Shown: piece by piece, positions 33,653-39,119 of the stretch
Position numbering within the stretch: the stretch's first letter is position 1
Layout: each line of letters starts with the position of its first letter
DNA from: Aselliscus stoliczkanus
Lineage: Eukaryota > Chordata > Mammalia > Chiroptera > Hipposideridae
Length of the DNA: 64,000 nucleotides
Assembly: GCA_033961575.1 (NCBI GenBank)
Contig: CM066730.1
Span: 116,587,523-116,651,522, forward strand
Reading direction: 5' to 3'
Made by a program: the position numbers and the translations under genes
The notes under the pieces: model-generated
Databases searched by the model: none
Seen by the model: only the letters and a program-made list of their open reading frames with translations
What the model was told of the DNA's origin: nothing

Positions 33653-36296
33653 AGATTCTAAATGCATAAACAAATAATTAGCTGATCCTCATTATTCATG
33701 GATTTTGTATTTGTAAATTCACTTTCTAAAATTTATTTGTAACCCTAAAATCAATAGTTGTGGCACTTTCACAGTCATTAGGGGACATGGTTAGAGTGGC
33801 AAAAAATTTGAATCTTCCAGTGTGCACATTGCTAGCTGAGGTCAAACAAGACTGTGCTCTGCCATCTTGTATCAACTGTCACACTATAAACAAGTGTCCT
33901 TACCTCTTTCTATTTAGTGCCACATTTCTCGCATTTTTGTGCTTTTTATTGGTGATTTTGCTATTTAAAATGGTCCCCAAGTGTGGTGCTGAAGTGCTTT
34001 CTAATGTTCCTATGTGTAAGGAAGCTGTGATGTGCCTGATGGAGAAAATCTATGAGTTAAGTAAGTATCACTAAGGCATGAGTTATAGTGCTGTTGGCTG
34101 TGAGTTAAATGTTAATAAATCAATAATATATATTAAATAAGATGTGTTTAAACATAAACACACATAAAACAAGGTTATAGATTGATTGATTAAATCAATA
34201 TTGTGACTAAAACTAACTGTATTTCCCCTAAGAACAATAGTTCAGGGTTTGCTAATTCAGTGGTCACAGCAACTGTATAGAACCTCCATGAATAACGAGA
34301 ATCAACCATACTTTAACTTCAGAATTATAAGTACTGAGAAGGCAAGGGGACTAGGTGAAAGAGGCCTTCCGGAAATGCCTCTTCCAGAGATGGAATTGGA
34401 GTCTGGATCTGAATGATGAGAAGGTGATAGTTATATAAAGATCTGGGGAAAAATGTATCCAGGCATGAGGAGCAAGAGGGAAGGCCCTGAGGCAGGAACA
34501 AATTTGTTATGTTCTGTGCTGGGCAAGACGGATACACTGTAGATGGGGGGAGAGGATGAGAGAAAAGATCAGAGAGGAAGGCGGAGCCAGAACCACAATA
34601 CAGACAAAGGAAAATCATGGGAGAGTTTAAGCAGGTAAGAGACATAGCAGGTTGCTGTGTGCGGAATGAATTCAAGGAGGCTGAGTGGAAGCAGTGATAC
34701 CAGTTAGGAGCTAAGGAACTAATCTAACTGAGGGGGTGGACTTTTGGAATAAAGTTGTAGACATGGAGGTAATGTGAAATGTATGGGTTTGAGACATATT
34801 TTAGAGATGGAATTGACAGGAGTTAGAATGGTTTAAATGTGAGTGGGGAAGTATTGAAGGGGAGGAAGGGGCCAAAAATTACTCCCACATTTATGGGTGG
34901 TACATTCATTAATTCAATAAATATTTGTTGGGCAGCATGGCTTACTCCAGTGCCAATCACTATTAGCTGATATTCTCCCACCATCTCCCCACCTCTGTGC
35001 TCCATATCTCCACCCCCTCTGCCATCTCTTTCCTGGTGCAATCACTTCCTCACTACTGTCTGCTTCTGTCCTTGCCCGTGCAGTTCTCAACAGAGTAGCC
35101 AGAGTGGCCCAGTCAAAACATAAGTGAGATCATGTCATTCCTCTGCTTAAATACTGCCCATAGCTCCCTATCCTATCTGATTAAAAGCCAAAATTTTCAC
35201 AATAGCCTACAAGGCTTTTAGATCTTTTCTTTTTTACCCTCTCTGTTTCCTCTGTTTCCAAACATGAGGTACATCATCTGTCAACTTTAAGAGAAAGTTC
35301 CAACTCCAACAAAAACAAAGCTCTAATTATTTAGCCTCTAAAAGTAGGAACATTAGTTTGGTTGTCTAAGTTCTAGTTTATTTGCATAAAAATCAGCCTT
35401 TTTCCTTGAAATAGTGGAATCTTACCATGAAATACAGATAAATATTGCCCATGAGTTAGAGTTTTAAAATACTACCCTAATAAAAGTAAAAACTTGCAGA
35501 CTTATCACACTTTATAATTATAAAAGGTATCTCAATAATCATATAATGTTGGATTTTTAAGGAACAACTTGGCTCAAATCTATTTCTCAGTTTGAAATTA
35601 TTTTTTCCACTCTTACTTTTATTCTATCTTTAAATTTTTTCATTTTGTATTCTAAAGGACATAAAATAATTTTAGTCTATGTACATTCTCACTTGTTTAT
35701 TGCATATTAAAATATTATAAAACTAGGGACATAATTTCTAAATTGTATTTCCACTTACCCATGCTCTCCATATTCATAGGCTCTGCTTCTTCACTAACTG
35801 GAATATAATGAAATGATGTCAAATTTACATTTTTGAATCAAATATATATCTTAATTTATTACAATTTTTACCAAGCCTCAAAACACAAACCATAAATGCA
35901 TATGCACAATGAAGACTTAAACTATTTTATGAATAATTAAATAGACAGAATTTGAATAATTGTCTTTCACACAGAATTATCTCTTACTGATATGTTTCCC
36001 ATGGCATTCATTATATGGCATTTAATTGATACTGTAATGAAACGAATACAAAATAGAAATAAATCCCTATATTTTTAATTCTTCTTGTGCTTGGCTTAAT
36101 GACAGCAAAAATATTTAAGTTTATTTGATACATAAAACCATGATCAATTTGGCTGCCAATATATGTACAAATACTAAAGCCATAAAAATCCCATTAATGA
36201 AAAGACAATCCTACCTGATAGTGTTTCCTTATTTCTGACAGTTTTTGGCACTTTTCGGCCACCTGAGCTTTTTCCTTGTTGAGGTTTTGGAGCCAT
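3575..36296 (-). CDS. DNAI3: DNAI3 (WDR63), axonemal dynein intermediate chain 3, 5' part of the gene
   Basis: Split gene. Coding segments from start to window edge: 36296-36215, 35797-35759, 27627-27446, 26600-26496, 23967-23812, 21700-21501, 19736-19620, 16099-15909, 15103-14979, 8953-8864, 7340-7254, 6399-6271, 3648-3575. Every border is AG/GT and the phases join into one frame of 525 codons plus 2 nt without a stop. The product closely matches my recollection of human DNAI3/WDR63 (about 890 residues), e.g. HPEIYPLVLTTKTQ, ITYMISRKRSEFGAP and AVSSIENGHKKVITDIHW. In the family this is an intermediate chain of an inner dynein arm of motile cilia (Chlamydomonas IC140-like); the C-terminal half is a WD40 propeller that docks the motor. 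Seen here are the acidic/basic N-terminus (about 1-40), the conserved N-terminal region (about 41-340) and the first WD40 blades (about 345 onward). The remaining exons lie left of position 1. Intact in all visible exons, so probably functional. Confidence 0.97.
4608..4744 (-). mobile_element. 5'-truncated L1 3' end with 16-bp target duplication
   Basis: CTGGGGTTTTATGTTT is perfectly duplicated at 4592-4607 and 4745-4760. Between them, a T-run (poly(A) of a minus-strand element) and TTTCAGGTGTACAACACAG, typical of L1 3' UTRs in this genome. Heavily 5'-truncated. Confidence 0.88.
4960..5690 (-). mobile_element. Old degraded L1 (minus strand), probable
   Basis: Sequence has the cadence of reversed L1M ORF2 end/3' UTR (TTTCATGTTTACCTACTAATTG, TATGGTGTGAGTTGAAATGG, TATTTTGGTCCATTATA). 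Very diverged; borders approximate. Confidence 0.5.
6271..6399 (-). CDS. DNAI3: DNAI3 exon 13 (residues 459-501)
   Basis: Acceptor TTTTTCCAG, donor GTGAGT; 43 codons, PMFLLEPDSNKEAMYIRH to VITDIHWLSDTFE. Nearly identical to human; start of the next WD40 blade. Confidence 0.97.
6400..7253. other. DNAI3 intron 12, unremarkable
   Basis: Holds a T-run at 6650-6665 and unassigned sequence, with no recognisable exon. 6690-7010 has MIR-like features (CATTTTATACATGAGAAAAT, CACTTGGCCTCTTCATTT). Confidence 0.45.
7254..7340 (-). CDS. DNAI3: DNAI3 exon 12 (residues 430-458)
   Basis: Acceptor TCTTTTTCAG, donor GTTGGC. Encodes IVMWDITAHADRIEHIK, carrying the WD dipeptide that closes the blade begun in exon 11. 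The donor is weak (AAG/GTTGGC). Confidence 0.93.
7341..8863. other. DNAI3 intron 11, no recognised feature
   Basis: AT-rich intron. Short ORFs on both strands at 8053-8295 lack any recognisable motif. No confident repeat family. Confidence 0.5.
8864..8953 (-). CDS. DNAI3: DNAI3 exon 11 (residues 400-429)
   Basis: Acceptor AACTTAG, donor GTATGT; 30 codons, LMLEGPDDIFCFKFCP to AGGCINGQ. WD40 blade ending in the G-C-I-N-G-Q turn. Too short to show as a long ORF; recognised from the conserved peptide. The preceding intron (8954-14978) holds the L1 chimera. Confidence 0.94.
8954..9795. other. DNAI3 intron 10, 3' part, no recognised feature
   Basis: Ordinary AT-rich intron up to the target duplication of the L1 chimera. 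MIR-like words near 9320 (CCTGGCACATAGTGGGC) suggest a short MIR/L2 remnant. Confidence 0.45.
10440..12025 (-). repeat. L1 5' UTR copy A (GC-rich)
   Basis: GC-rich, CpG-poor segment from AAGATGGCAG (about 12025) down to about 10440, parallel in word order to 12500-13937 (reversed TGTCC/TTGTGAGGCCC, GTTGAGCCTTG, TTGCTGTTTGC/TGGCATGTCAGTGGG). Open frames here are fortuitous. L1 5' UTRs normally carry the promoter; the activity of this copy is unknown. Confidence 0.75.
12036..12495 (-). pseudogene. L1 ORF1 5' fragment, degraded
   Basis: Starts MRRQTNMSQIKEQNKAPEKE, the usual N-terminus of mammalian L1 ORF1p, followed by the coiled-coil region; a frameshift and stop near 12286, then TEMKNTLQEINTRLDEAED and IGVPEG..ENLFEE in other frames. 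Breaks off after ENLFEE where the second L1 5' end begins. No RNA-binding C-terminus remains. Confidence 0.88.
12500..13937 (-). repeat. L1 5' UTR copy B (GC-rich)
   Basis: From AGATGGCAGAGTAG at about 13937 down to the ORF1 start at 12495, the expected position for an L1 5' UTR. A 24-bp segment (GAGGTTATAGGAAAGTCC core) is locally duplicated at about 13134-13184. Confidence 0.8.
13947..14393. other. DNAI3 intron, T-run and unassigned sequence
   Basis: A T-run (13946-13960) beside the L1 chimera, then unassigned intron sequence. Confidence 0.4.
14394..14475. mobile_element. MADE1-like palindromic mariner MITE (82 bp)
   Basis: TTGGGTTGTCAGAAAAGT at the left and the inverse of TTGGGTTGTAGGAAAAGT at the right, flanked by TA at 14392-14393 and 14476-14477. 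An 80-bp class imperfect palindrome, the layout of MADE1-type MITEs derived from mariner. Confidence 0.9.
14979..15103 (-). CDS. DNAI3: DNAI3 exon 10 (residues 358-399)
   Basis: Acceptor CTCAATTAG, donor GTAATG. Encodes GLIAVSVAVRLSFEDRV to FSDPIHPQ, nearly identical to human over the whole exon, with the FWSF strand of WD blade 1. Confidence 0.97.
15230..15460. repeat. Ancient DNA-transposon-like remnant and (GTTT)n
   Basis: CTCCACTGTTTAATATATGG and TTTAGCACTTGAAAT recall a common mammalian hAT-type repeat. It is followed by GTTT units at about 15388-15412. Family not certain. Confidence 0.35.
15555..15800 (-). repeat. MIR-like SINE remnant
   Basis: Words such as CAGTCCTGAGTCAAATCC, TGGATGACATGAACCAGTCA and TTGGCAGGTGCCTGGCAC follow the order of MIR. 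Orientation uncertain. Confidence 0.5.
15909..16099 (-). CDS. DNAI3: DNAI3 exon 9 (residues 294-357)
   Basis: Acceptor ACAAAATAG, donor GTGAGA. Encodes VEIALQQNEIMNTF through MITCVSWHPDIY. The CVSWHP motif is the usual first strand of a WD40 blade, so the propeller begins here, near residue 345. Confidence 0.97.
16100..17404. other. DNAI3 intron 8, part, with microsatellite
   Basis: Unassigned intron including a TA/TG-rich tract at 16700-16745 and a (GT)n array at 16793-16837. No exon recognised. The GC-rich stretch 16350-16600 holds a meaningless antisense ORF. Confidence 0.45.
16793..16837. repeat. (GT)n microsatellite
   Basis: About 22 uninterrupted GT units. Confidence 0.95.
17405..17545 (-). 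mobile_element. MER5-like hAT-Charlie remnant
   Basis: Reversed MER5 words in order: GGACCAGCAGCATTAGCGTG, AGAAACAGTCACAGGCTCC, CCAAATCTACTGAGTCAGAA, AACAAGATGCCCAGGTGGTT. Non-autonomous hAT remnant. Confidence 0.75.
17546..18989. other. DNAI3 intron 8, part, no recognised feature
   Basis: Intron with a (GTT)n stretch near 17872-17890 and unassigned sequence. Overlapping short ORFs at 17601-17847 and 18105-18546 carry no recognisable domain. Confidence 0.45.
19003..19166 (-). mobile_element. SINE, AGCTGAGCCATCC type, with 13-bp target duplication
   Basis: AATTTAGGTTCTT is duplicated at 18990-19002 and 19167-19179. Body TAGCTGAGCCATCCTGCC to head CACTCAGCCAGCCCC at about 19144. A pyrimidine tract (19145-19166) lies between the head and the right duplication, so extra A/G-rich sequence was added at the 5' end of the element. 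Confidence 0.88.
19620..19736 (-). CDS. DNAI3: DNAI3 exon 8 (residues 255-293)
   Basis: Acceptor TATATTAG, donor GTAAAAAT. Encodes TYPQNATMQYYPREF and ends SKPVTDFLNNVSI, matching the human order. Phase 2 at both ends. Confidence 0.95.
19954..20048 (-). mobile_element. Retroposed 3' end of a polyadenylated transcript (95 bp)
   Basis: CAGTAAGCTCTTAT is perfectly duplicated at 19940-19953 and 20049-20062. The insert, read on the minus strand, ends with AATAAA, about 20 bases, then AAAAAACAAACAAAC. That is the tail end of a mature RNA inserted by L1 machinery. The words GAGAGCTGTTACTTTC before AATAAA resemble the R region of gammaretrovirus-like LTRs; the true source is unknown. Confidence 0.8.
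20063..21170. other. DNAI3 intron 7, part
   Basis: 20075-20200 resembles an old L1M 3' end (AACTCACAGAAAAGTTGTAAG). The rest, including GC-richer 20580-21010, is unassigned. 20880-21060 has L2-like words (GGGGACCTTATATGCTAT). Confidence 0.4.
21171..21299 (-). mobile_element. SINE, AGCTGAGCCATCC type, 3'-truncated
   Basis: AAGTCATCCTGCTACCTG through head CCACTTGGCCGGCCC. Lacks the T-run (poly(A)) seen in the other copies. Confidence 0.82.
21501..21700 (-). CDS. DNAI3: DNAI3 exon 7 (residues 189-254)
   Basis: Acceptor TGTTGCAG, donor GTAAGTAT. Encodes ITYMISRKRSEFGAPIKF to KDTSTQTR plus two bases of a tryptophan codon. Among the most conserved stretches of the protein. Confidence 0.97.
21983..22560 (-). 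mobile_element. Internally deleted mariner transposon
   Basis: TA at 21981-21982 and 22561-22562 bounds matching inverted ends: the left carries TGACAATTAAGTTCGCGAAC and the right reads CGAGGTGTGACAATTAAG on the reverse. 578 bp, under half the usual about 1.3 kb. The minus strand keeps an open C-terminal transposase piece (22086-22415) with VREFLASKQVTVLEHPPYSP and ELAPNDFFLYPKIKEML, the mariner catalytic-core region, so the copy is non-autonomous. Confidence 0.92.
22086..22415 (-). pseudogene. Mariner transposase, C-terminal remnant (109 aa open frame)
   Basis: HPPYSPELAPNDFFLYPKIK is the conserved block ending in D-D(34)D-type mariner catalytic residues (final D of APND). The N-terminal helix-turn-helix domains and the first catalytic aspartate are not in frame. 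About one third of a full transposase (near 345 aa), so inactive. Confidence 0.88.
22790..23100 (-). mobile_element. MLT1 LTR (ERVL-MaLR), first part
   Basis: Reversed MLT1 end: GTCAGTTTCCTAGGGTGGCT, CAAGTACCACAGACAG, CATAGTTGTGGAGGCTAGAA. Interrupted by the composite SINE at 23115-23577 and resumes at 23592-23668 (TAGGTACTGGGAGTTAGGAC, TTTTGGGGGAACACAATTC). Confidence 0.8.
23115..23577 (-). mobile_element. 463-bp composite SINE with perfect 14-bp target duplication
   Basis: CCCTCCCATTTCTT occurs at 23101-23114 and 23578-23591, so the whole unit is a single insertion into the MLT1 LTR. On the minus strand the head (GGGCTGGCCGAGTGGCATAT) and the first about 110 bp equal the short SINEs of this window up to ACTGCCCTC. 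Instead of a poly(A), about 350 bp of further sequence follows, ending CCCCAATAAAATCTTTTTT and an A/G-rich tail. The 3' part resembles the SINE at 1271-1456 (TTTATTGGGGAA). Long ORFs on both strands here are fortuitous. Confidence 0.88.
23592..23668 (-). mobile_element. MLT1 LTR, second part
   Basis: Continuation of the LTR split by the composite SINE. Confidence 0.7.
23812..23967 (-). CDS. DNAI3: DNAI3 exon 6 (residues 137-188)
   Basis: Acceptor TTGCTCTAG, donor GTCAGA; 52 whole codons. Acidic, including ISKPWVSLGSEKEIEEES, which matches the human segment. The donor departs from the GTAAGT consensus but is a usable GT. Confidence 0.95.
24390..24511 (+). mobile_element. Short tRNA-headed SINE with 11-bp target duplication
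   Basis: AAGATATCCAC duplicated at 24379-24389 and 24512-24522. GGGCCAGCCGAGTGGTGCAG to GACACTGCCCTCT and an A-rich (CAA)n tail. Confidence 0.92.
24523..25070 (+). repeat. (ATCT)n patch and probable old L1 3' UTR
   Basis: Short ATCT units at 24555-24572, then AT-rich sequence with L1M-like words (GAGTGGTGATTGTATGGAT, CATTTGAAAATATTTC). Orientation and family tentative. Confidence 0.45.
25071..25664. mobile_element. Tc1/mariner-pogo class DNA transposon, non-autonomous
   Basis: TA at 25069-25070 and 25665-25666. Left CAGTCATGAGCTGCATAATG and right (reverse) AAGTCTTGTGCCGCTTAACC are diverged inverted ends. 594 bp; no recognisable transposase. Confidence 0.72.
26035..26235. repeat. MIR SINE remnant
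   Basis: ACATTTATGGAGTACCTAG, TCAGGCACTAAACTAAAGGC, TCACAACAGCCCTGGAAG and GATTTTGCAGATGA in MIR order. Confidence 0.7.
26496..26600 (-). CDS. DNAI3: DNAI3 exon 5 (residues 102-136)
   Basis: Acceptor TTCCTGTAG, donor GTAAGC; 35 whole codons beginning EYPGDELLLVYDKDFKYG and ending KENYFN. An L1 ORF2 fragment lies just upstream in the intron (26635-26870). Confidence 0.96.
26635..26870 (+). mobile_element. L1 ORF2 fragment (plus strand)
   Basis: Follows L1 ORF2 endonuclease-region sequence: CATGGAACATTTCCAGGAT, GGCCACAAAACAAGTC, AAATTTAAGAGGATTGAAA, CAATGGTATGGAACTAAAA. Diverged and broken. Confidence 0.75.
26871..27445. other. DNAI3 intron 4, part, no recognised feature
   Basis: GA-rich stretch at 26862-26882, otherwise unassigned. 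MIR-like fragment possible at 27240-27370. Confidence 0.4.
27446..27627 (-). CDS. DNAI3: DNAI3 exon 4 (residues 41-101)
   Basis: Acceptor TTTCCCAG, donor GTAAGTAC. Encodes HPEIYPLVLTTKTQ through DFHPFKKIIQ, a nearly invariant part of DNAI3. Starts in phase 1 and ends in phase 0, joining cleanly to its neighbours. Confidence 0.97.
27687..27788 (+). mobile_element. Short tRNA-headed SINE with 15-bp target duplication
   Basis: AAAATGTCAGCAATG at 27672-27686 and 27789-27803. GGCCGGCTGAGTGGCACGG to ACACTGCCCTC and a pure A tail. Confidence 0.93.
28246..28334 (-). mobile_element. 5'-truncated short SINE with 15-bp target duplication
   Basis: TGAAATTATTTTCTT at 28231-28245 and 28335-28349 flanks a T-run and GAGGGCAGTGTCACTGGCCC to GGCCGCTGGCTTCC. 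The GGCCGGCC head is missing, so it is truncated at the 5' end. Confidence 0.93.
28430..28810 (-). repeat. L2-like LINE remnant (reverse)
   Basis: C/T-rich sequence with L2-reverse cadence (TTTCCTACTTCTGGGCTG, CAGGTGGCTTCCCATTTTA). Two overlapping plus-strand ORFs here have no domain. Family call tentative. Confidence 0.45.
28961..29085 (+). mobile_element. Short SINE with expanded (TAAA)n tail
   Basis: CAAGAGACTTTTTG (28947-28960) and CAAGAGGCTTTTTG (29086-29099) flank it. GGGGCTGGCTGAGTGGCACG to ACTGCCCTC, then a 12-unit TAAA array at 29037-29084. Confidence 0.92.
29118..29275 (+). mobile_element. 5'-truncated L1 3' end (plus strand)
   Basis: GGGTGGTGAGCACACAATGT, GATGATGTATTACAGAATAG and CACCCCAATAAACTTTAATT, the L1 3' end typical of bats and relatives. 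Imperfect flanking duplication AAACCGCTAGGG / AAACCACTAGGT. Confidence 0.85.
29276..30060. other. DNAI3 intron 3, unassigned
   Basis: 29560-29770 has an LTR-like end (AATTCAATAAAAGAACTG). 29880-29920 is G-rich. No exon or confident repeat. Confidence 0.35.
30062..30250 (+). repeat. MIR SINE remnant
   Basis: TATGGAGCACCTACTGCATG, CTGTTCTAAGCACTTCATGT, AGCTGAGGAAACTGACTCA. Confidence 0.75.
30510..30869 (+). mobile_element. ERV LTR (plus strand), probable
   Basis: GGTATAAAAAAGG at 30657-30669 works as a TATA box; then ATTAAATTG, TCTTGTTAATCTAGTCTGG, GTATCAATTTTATTA, AGTCCAGCC and GGGGAATTCTCTCCTGCTCT, ending in ACCTACA, the order of LTR R-U5 regions. The 37197-37690 LTR has the same word order in reverse. 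Left border uncertain. Confidence 0.6.
31165..31920 (-). mobile_element. L1M 3' UTR and ORF2 end (minus strand)
   Basis: TTTTTATTGAGATACAGTTG, TAAAGTGTGCAATCTG, ACCATCACCACAGTC, GCAGCCCTTCC, then reversed ORF2 words (CAGCATCATTTGTTGAATAG, TTTTGTTGAAAATCAATGG). Confidence 0.85.
31935..32135 (+). repeat. MIR SINE remnant
   Basis: CAACAGTCTCATGAGGTGGG, CAGATGAGGAAGTAGATGC, TCAGAGAGGTGAAGTCAC, TTGAACCAGGGCTGTC. Confidence 0.8.
32141..32636 (+). mobile_element. MLT1 solo LTR (ERVL-MaLR)
   Basis: Starts TGTGGTAAACAGAATAATGC; contains GATGTCCATGTCCTAGTTCC, GCAGATGTGATTAAGTTAAT, GGTGGGCCCAATGTAATCAC, TGGTAATTTGTTACAGCAGC. Flanks TCACT (32136-32140) and CCACT (32637-32641), a 4/5 match to a 5-bp duplication. 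Confidence 0.9.
33230..33560. repeat. L2/MIR-type remnants
   Basis: ATATTTATTGAGCACCTACT at 33239 and ATTTATTGAGCGTTTATTAT at 33487, followed by TCTGTTCTAGGCATTGAGG. Confidence 0.6.
33567..33650. repeat. Compound (TG)n-(GA)n microsatellite
   Basis: About 22 TG units to 33610, then about 19 GA units with one A interruption. Confidence 0.95.
33681..34308. mobile_element. Tigger/pogo-type DNA transposon, non-autonomous
   Basis: Ends GCTGATCCTCATTATTCATGG and (reverse) TGGTTGATTCTCGTTATTCA with TA at 33679-33680 and 34309-34310. A 104-codon open frame inside (33760-34074) lies in the transposon. It has a hydrophobic run but no recognisable transposase core. Confidence 0.78.
34330..34960 (+). 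repeat. Ancient LINE2-like remnant
   Basis: AGGGAAGGCCCTGAGGCAGG, TAAGCAGGTAAGAGACATAG and CATTAATTCAATAAATATT in the order of a common mammalian repeat also seen at 38645-39945. Family assignment by recall is uncertain. Confidence 0.5.
35045..35230 (-). repeat. L2 3' region remnant (reverse)
   Basis: CAGAGTAGCCAGAGTGGCCC, ATCATGTCATTCCTCTGC, ATAGCTCCCTATCCTATCTG, AATAGCCTACAAGGC: reversed L2 cadence. Confidence 0.65.
35231..35758. other. DNAI3 intron 3, part, no recognised feature
   Basis: AT-rich intron next to exon 3. Confidence 0.4.
35759..35797 (-). CDS. DNAI3: DNAI3 exon 3 (39 bp, residues 28-40)
   Basis: Micro-exon between acceptor TTCCAG and donor GTAAGT. Translates as VSEEAEPMNMESMG across its borders, matching the conserved EPVNMESMG segment of the human protein. 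Phase 1 at both ends. Confidence 0.93.
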
Positions 36297-36310
36297 GGCT
36301 CTGATTTAGG
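36215..36310 (-). CDS. DNAI3: DNAI3 exon 2 (start codon exon, residues 1-27)
   Basis: Acceptor TTTGTGCAG ends at 36311 and donor GTAGG starts at 36214. Fourteen bases of 5' UTR precede the ATG at 36296-36294, whose context AGCCATGG is a strong Kozak match. Encodes a basic, lysine-rich start (MAPKPQQGKSSGGRK). It diverges from human after MAPK but keeps the basic character. Confidence 0.95.
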
Positions 36311-36314
36311 CTGC

Positions 36315-36975
36315 ACAAAGTAAGAATAACATTAGTAAATATCTGGTTTACAGTTTCAAATAGTAAGCATTATCATTTAGTAAACATAAGAATATATTTT
36401 CTAAGTTTAGCCTTCAACTAAATCAACATGGGTCTTCATAGAGTGCATGTTCTGTGGCCAAAAGTTTACTGCAACAACAATCTTACTGATAAGATCCTGT
36501 CATTCCAGTGAAAGTATTAATATTTAGCTGAAGCACAAGGAAATGACCTGCCAATACTTCTAGGCTTCAGCCTCAGGCCCTGCCATGGAAGCACCACAGA
36601 GGACTGGTTTCCTGGCTTCTTGCTGCAGTTCCCCTCCCAGGGAGTTGCTCTGTGCTGGGCTTCCTGGCAGGTATCCCAGCTACAAAGACAGGTGTAAAAT
36701 TTGTGGTCCCACAACGTGCATATATGTACGTAATTTTAAAATCAACATAATTTAACTAGTACTTTTGTCCTAGCATGTGTACATGTAACTACCATGTCCT
36801 TATTTGCACTGTCAGAGAATGCCTCTAAAAGGTTTCTGTGGAATTGCTCATCAGTTTTGAGGACATAACTCTGGCCAACGGCCTTGCCATGACATCAAAT
36901 CCTTGTCATCTCCTCACTGCTCACTGTTGTCCCATCTTGTTAAATGGTCAGGAGTGTAATTTCAGGAGTCTAACC
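36315..36975. other. DNAI3 intron 1, 3' part, no recognised feature
   Basis: Unassigned intronic sequence upstream of the start-codon exon. Confidence 0.4.
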
Positions 36976-37180
36976 AACAGGGTTTAAAAACAGGCTCAAC
37001 CTTTTATCAACTGAGGGACCCTGGGCAAATTCTGACCTTTTAAGTCTCAGTTTATTCATCCGTTTAATGGAGATAATAATGAAACCTATCTCACAATGTG
37101 GTTGTGAAGATTTTATGAAATAAAGTTGCATCACCAACAACTCAGTCATCTCACACCATTTGCCTAAACCAACACATATT
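36976..37180 (+). repeat. MIR SINE remnant
   Basis: CAACTGAGGGACCCTGGGCA, TTTTAAGTCTCAGTTTATTC, TTAATGGAGATAATAATGAA. Confidence 0.75.
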
Positions 37181-37196
37181 GAATATGATTTTATAG

Positions 37197-37690
37197 TGTG
37201 GGGGAGGAAGAACCTTTCCTCTGCCCTCAAAGTTCTTTCAACTGACCTAATAATGAAATAGACACGAGACAGATTAACCAGAGAAAATAACCAAAATCAA
37301 TTCATACATGTGTATGGGAACCCCGCATACATGAGAGTCAGAAAAACCCCACCTGCAAGAGAGGTTCAGAGACCGAAAGAGAAATTGAGTATAAATGACA
37401 TTCTGAGCGAGGGATGAGGTAATGTACCTTGGAACTTCAGCAGGTCGTTGCAGAAAGAACACGTGTTCAAGAATTTGCCATACCATACAGATAGGTAAAA
37501 AGTTGTTTCTGGTTTTACCTGTTATCATGGGCCAGGCTCCTAATTTAAATTCTAGATAGTTAAAGGGTGGGGGTGGGGGAGGCCTAGCGCAAGTTTCTCT
37601 TGAGCCTGCAGGGTTTTATTTGCCTTTAGCTCAAAACAATCTGCATACCACTAAGGCACATCCTGGGGTGACACAGTCTGAACCCCTACA
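37197..37690 (-). mobile_element. ERV LTR (minus strand), probable
   Basis: On the minus strand it starts TGTAGGGGTTCAGACTG at 37690 and ends near 37197 with CA, and carries GTTAATCTGTCTCGTG and AGGTTCTTCCTCCC. The order mirrors the LTR at 30510-30869. No clear duplication of the target; borders from the TG..CA ends. Confidence 0.6.
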
Positions 37691-37844
37691 ATTGCTCACA
37701 TCAATATATCACGAGTTTTATTTTATGCCTAGTCCTTTGATTACTAAATCTTGAACACAGTGTGTGTGTGTGTGTCTAAGTGTTTGTGTATACACATTTT
37801 TTCCTTCTGACTTTTCACATGTGTTTCTTCAACTGGTAACAATG

Positions 37845-38180
37845 ACAGCTCATGTTTGTTACATGCTACATGCCAGGCCTAGTTCAAAGTAACTTAGATG
37901 TATTTTTAATTTAATTTCAACCACCCCGTAGGTAAGCATTTTTTTTTTTTTGAGGGCAGTGTCACTGGCCCTCATATTTGGGATCCGAACCGGGGCCGCT
38001 GGCTTCCAAGGCCAGCGCTTAACCACCACGCCACTCGGCCGGCCCGATTAATGTTATTATCTTCATCTCCATTTTATGATGTGAAAACAGAGGCTCCAAG
38101 AGGTCAGGTCACCTGTGTGAGGGGACATATAAGCAGTGAGTGATGGAGGCAGGTTGTGAGCCCAGATGGTCTGGCTCCAT
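37845..38180 (+). repeat. MIR SINE split by a young SINE
   Basis: CATGTTTGTTACATGCTACA to CACCCCGTAGGTAAG, then after the insertion TCTTCATCTCCATTTTATG, AGGCTCCAAGAGGTCAGGTC. Confidence 0.75.
37939..38045 (-). mobile_element. Short tRNA-headed SINE, full length
   Basis: T-run 37939-37951, GAGGGCAGTGTCACTGGCCC to GCCACTCGGCCGGCCC. Complete short form; inserted into a MIR. Confidence 0.92.
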
Positions 38181-38553
38181 TGTCTACACTCTTAAACTCT
38201 GCCCAAAACTATCTCCTGGATTTCAGTGGTAACTATTTATTGCATTTCGTTACAAATGAAGCTATTAAATTCACTCTTTACCTAGAAAGGTATGATTTAA
38301 AGGTTTAATCAACATTTTATGATTCTGACAATTTAGGAATTTCTACTTTTTAAATATTCTGCAGTGGATTGCTCTGACCCAACTCTTCAGCTTGTCGCGT
38401 TTCCATCCCACTTTTCAGCCTTAGCATAATTCCAAATGTTGACCCTAGGCCTTTTTTCAAAATATTCTTCATAAATGTACCTCCTTCCATATTCTATCCC
38501 AGTTGCATTTGACATAAAATATTCAAGAACACTCAATGCTACCTGGATTCACC

Positions 38554-38598
<45 letters not shown>
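38554..38598. repeat. (AC)n microsatellite followed by CAT/CCA triplets
   Basis: About 22 CA units, then (CAT), (CCA) and (CAA) triplets to about 38632. Confidence 0.95.
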
Positions 38599-38601
<3 letters not shown>

Positions 38602-38644
38602 ATCATCACTACCACCACCACCACCAACAACAACCGCTATTCAT

Positions 38645-39105
38645 TCCACAAATATTTATTGAGCAACTATAATGCACCAGATGCTGTTCTAGGTGTTAGG
38701 AATACAGTCATGAACAAAAGAGGCAAATCCTTGCCCTGATGGAGCTTCCATTCTAGAGGGGAGATGGACAGCAAATAAACAAGGAAGCAACATAATTAGT
38801 ACTTTAGATGATGATAACTATCAAGGAAAAAAAAACAAGTAAAGGGGAGAGGGATTATAGGTGTAGGGATGTTGCAAATTTATACTGGACAATCAGGGAG
38901 AGCTTCACCTAAGTGACACTGGAGCAAAGACCTAAGAGAAGGGAAGGAGCCAGAAATGCAGATTTCTGGAAGAAGGGTGTTTTCAGGCAGAGGGAACAGT
39001 AAGTGTAAAGGTTCTGGGGCAGAAGTATGCTTGGCACATTTAAGAAAACAGCAAGAAGATCATGATGGCTAGGGCAGAGTAAGTGAGGAGAAGACTAGAA
39101 GATGA
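38645..39105 (+). repeat. Ancient LINE2-like remnant, part 1
   Basis: ATATTTATTGAGCAACTATA, GATGCTGTTCTAGGTGTTAG, CCTGATGGAGCTTCCATTCT, CAGAGGGAACAGTAAGTG. Continues in order after 39490, so 39110-39480 is an insertion. Confidence 0.5.
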
Positions 39106-39119
39106 AGTTGGTCAGAGAA

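Noticed and set aside
33760..34074. 104-codon plus-strand ORF with hydrophobic run
   Set aside because: Lies entirely within the Tigger/pogo-type element (33681-34308) and shows no transposase motif; a fortuitous frame.
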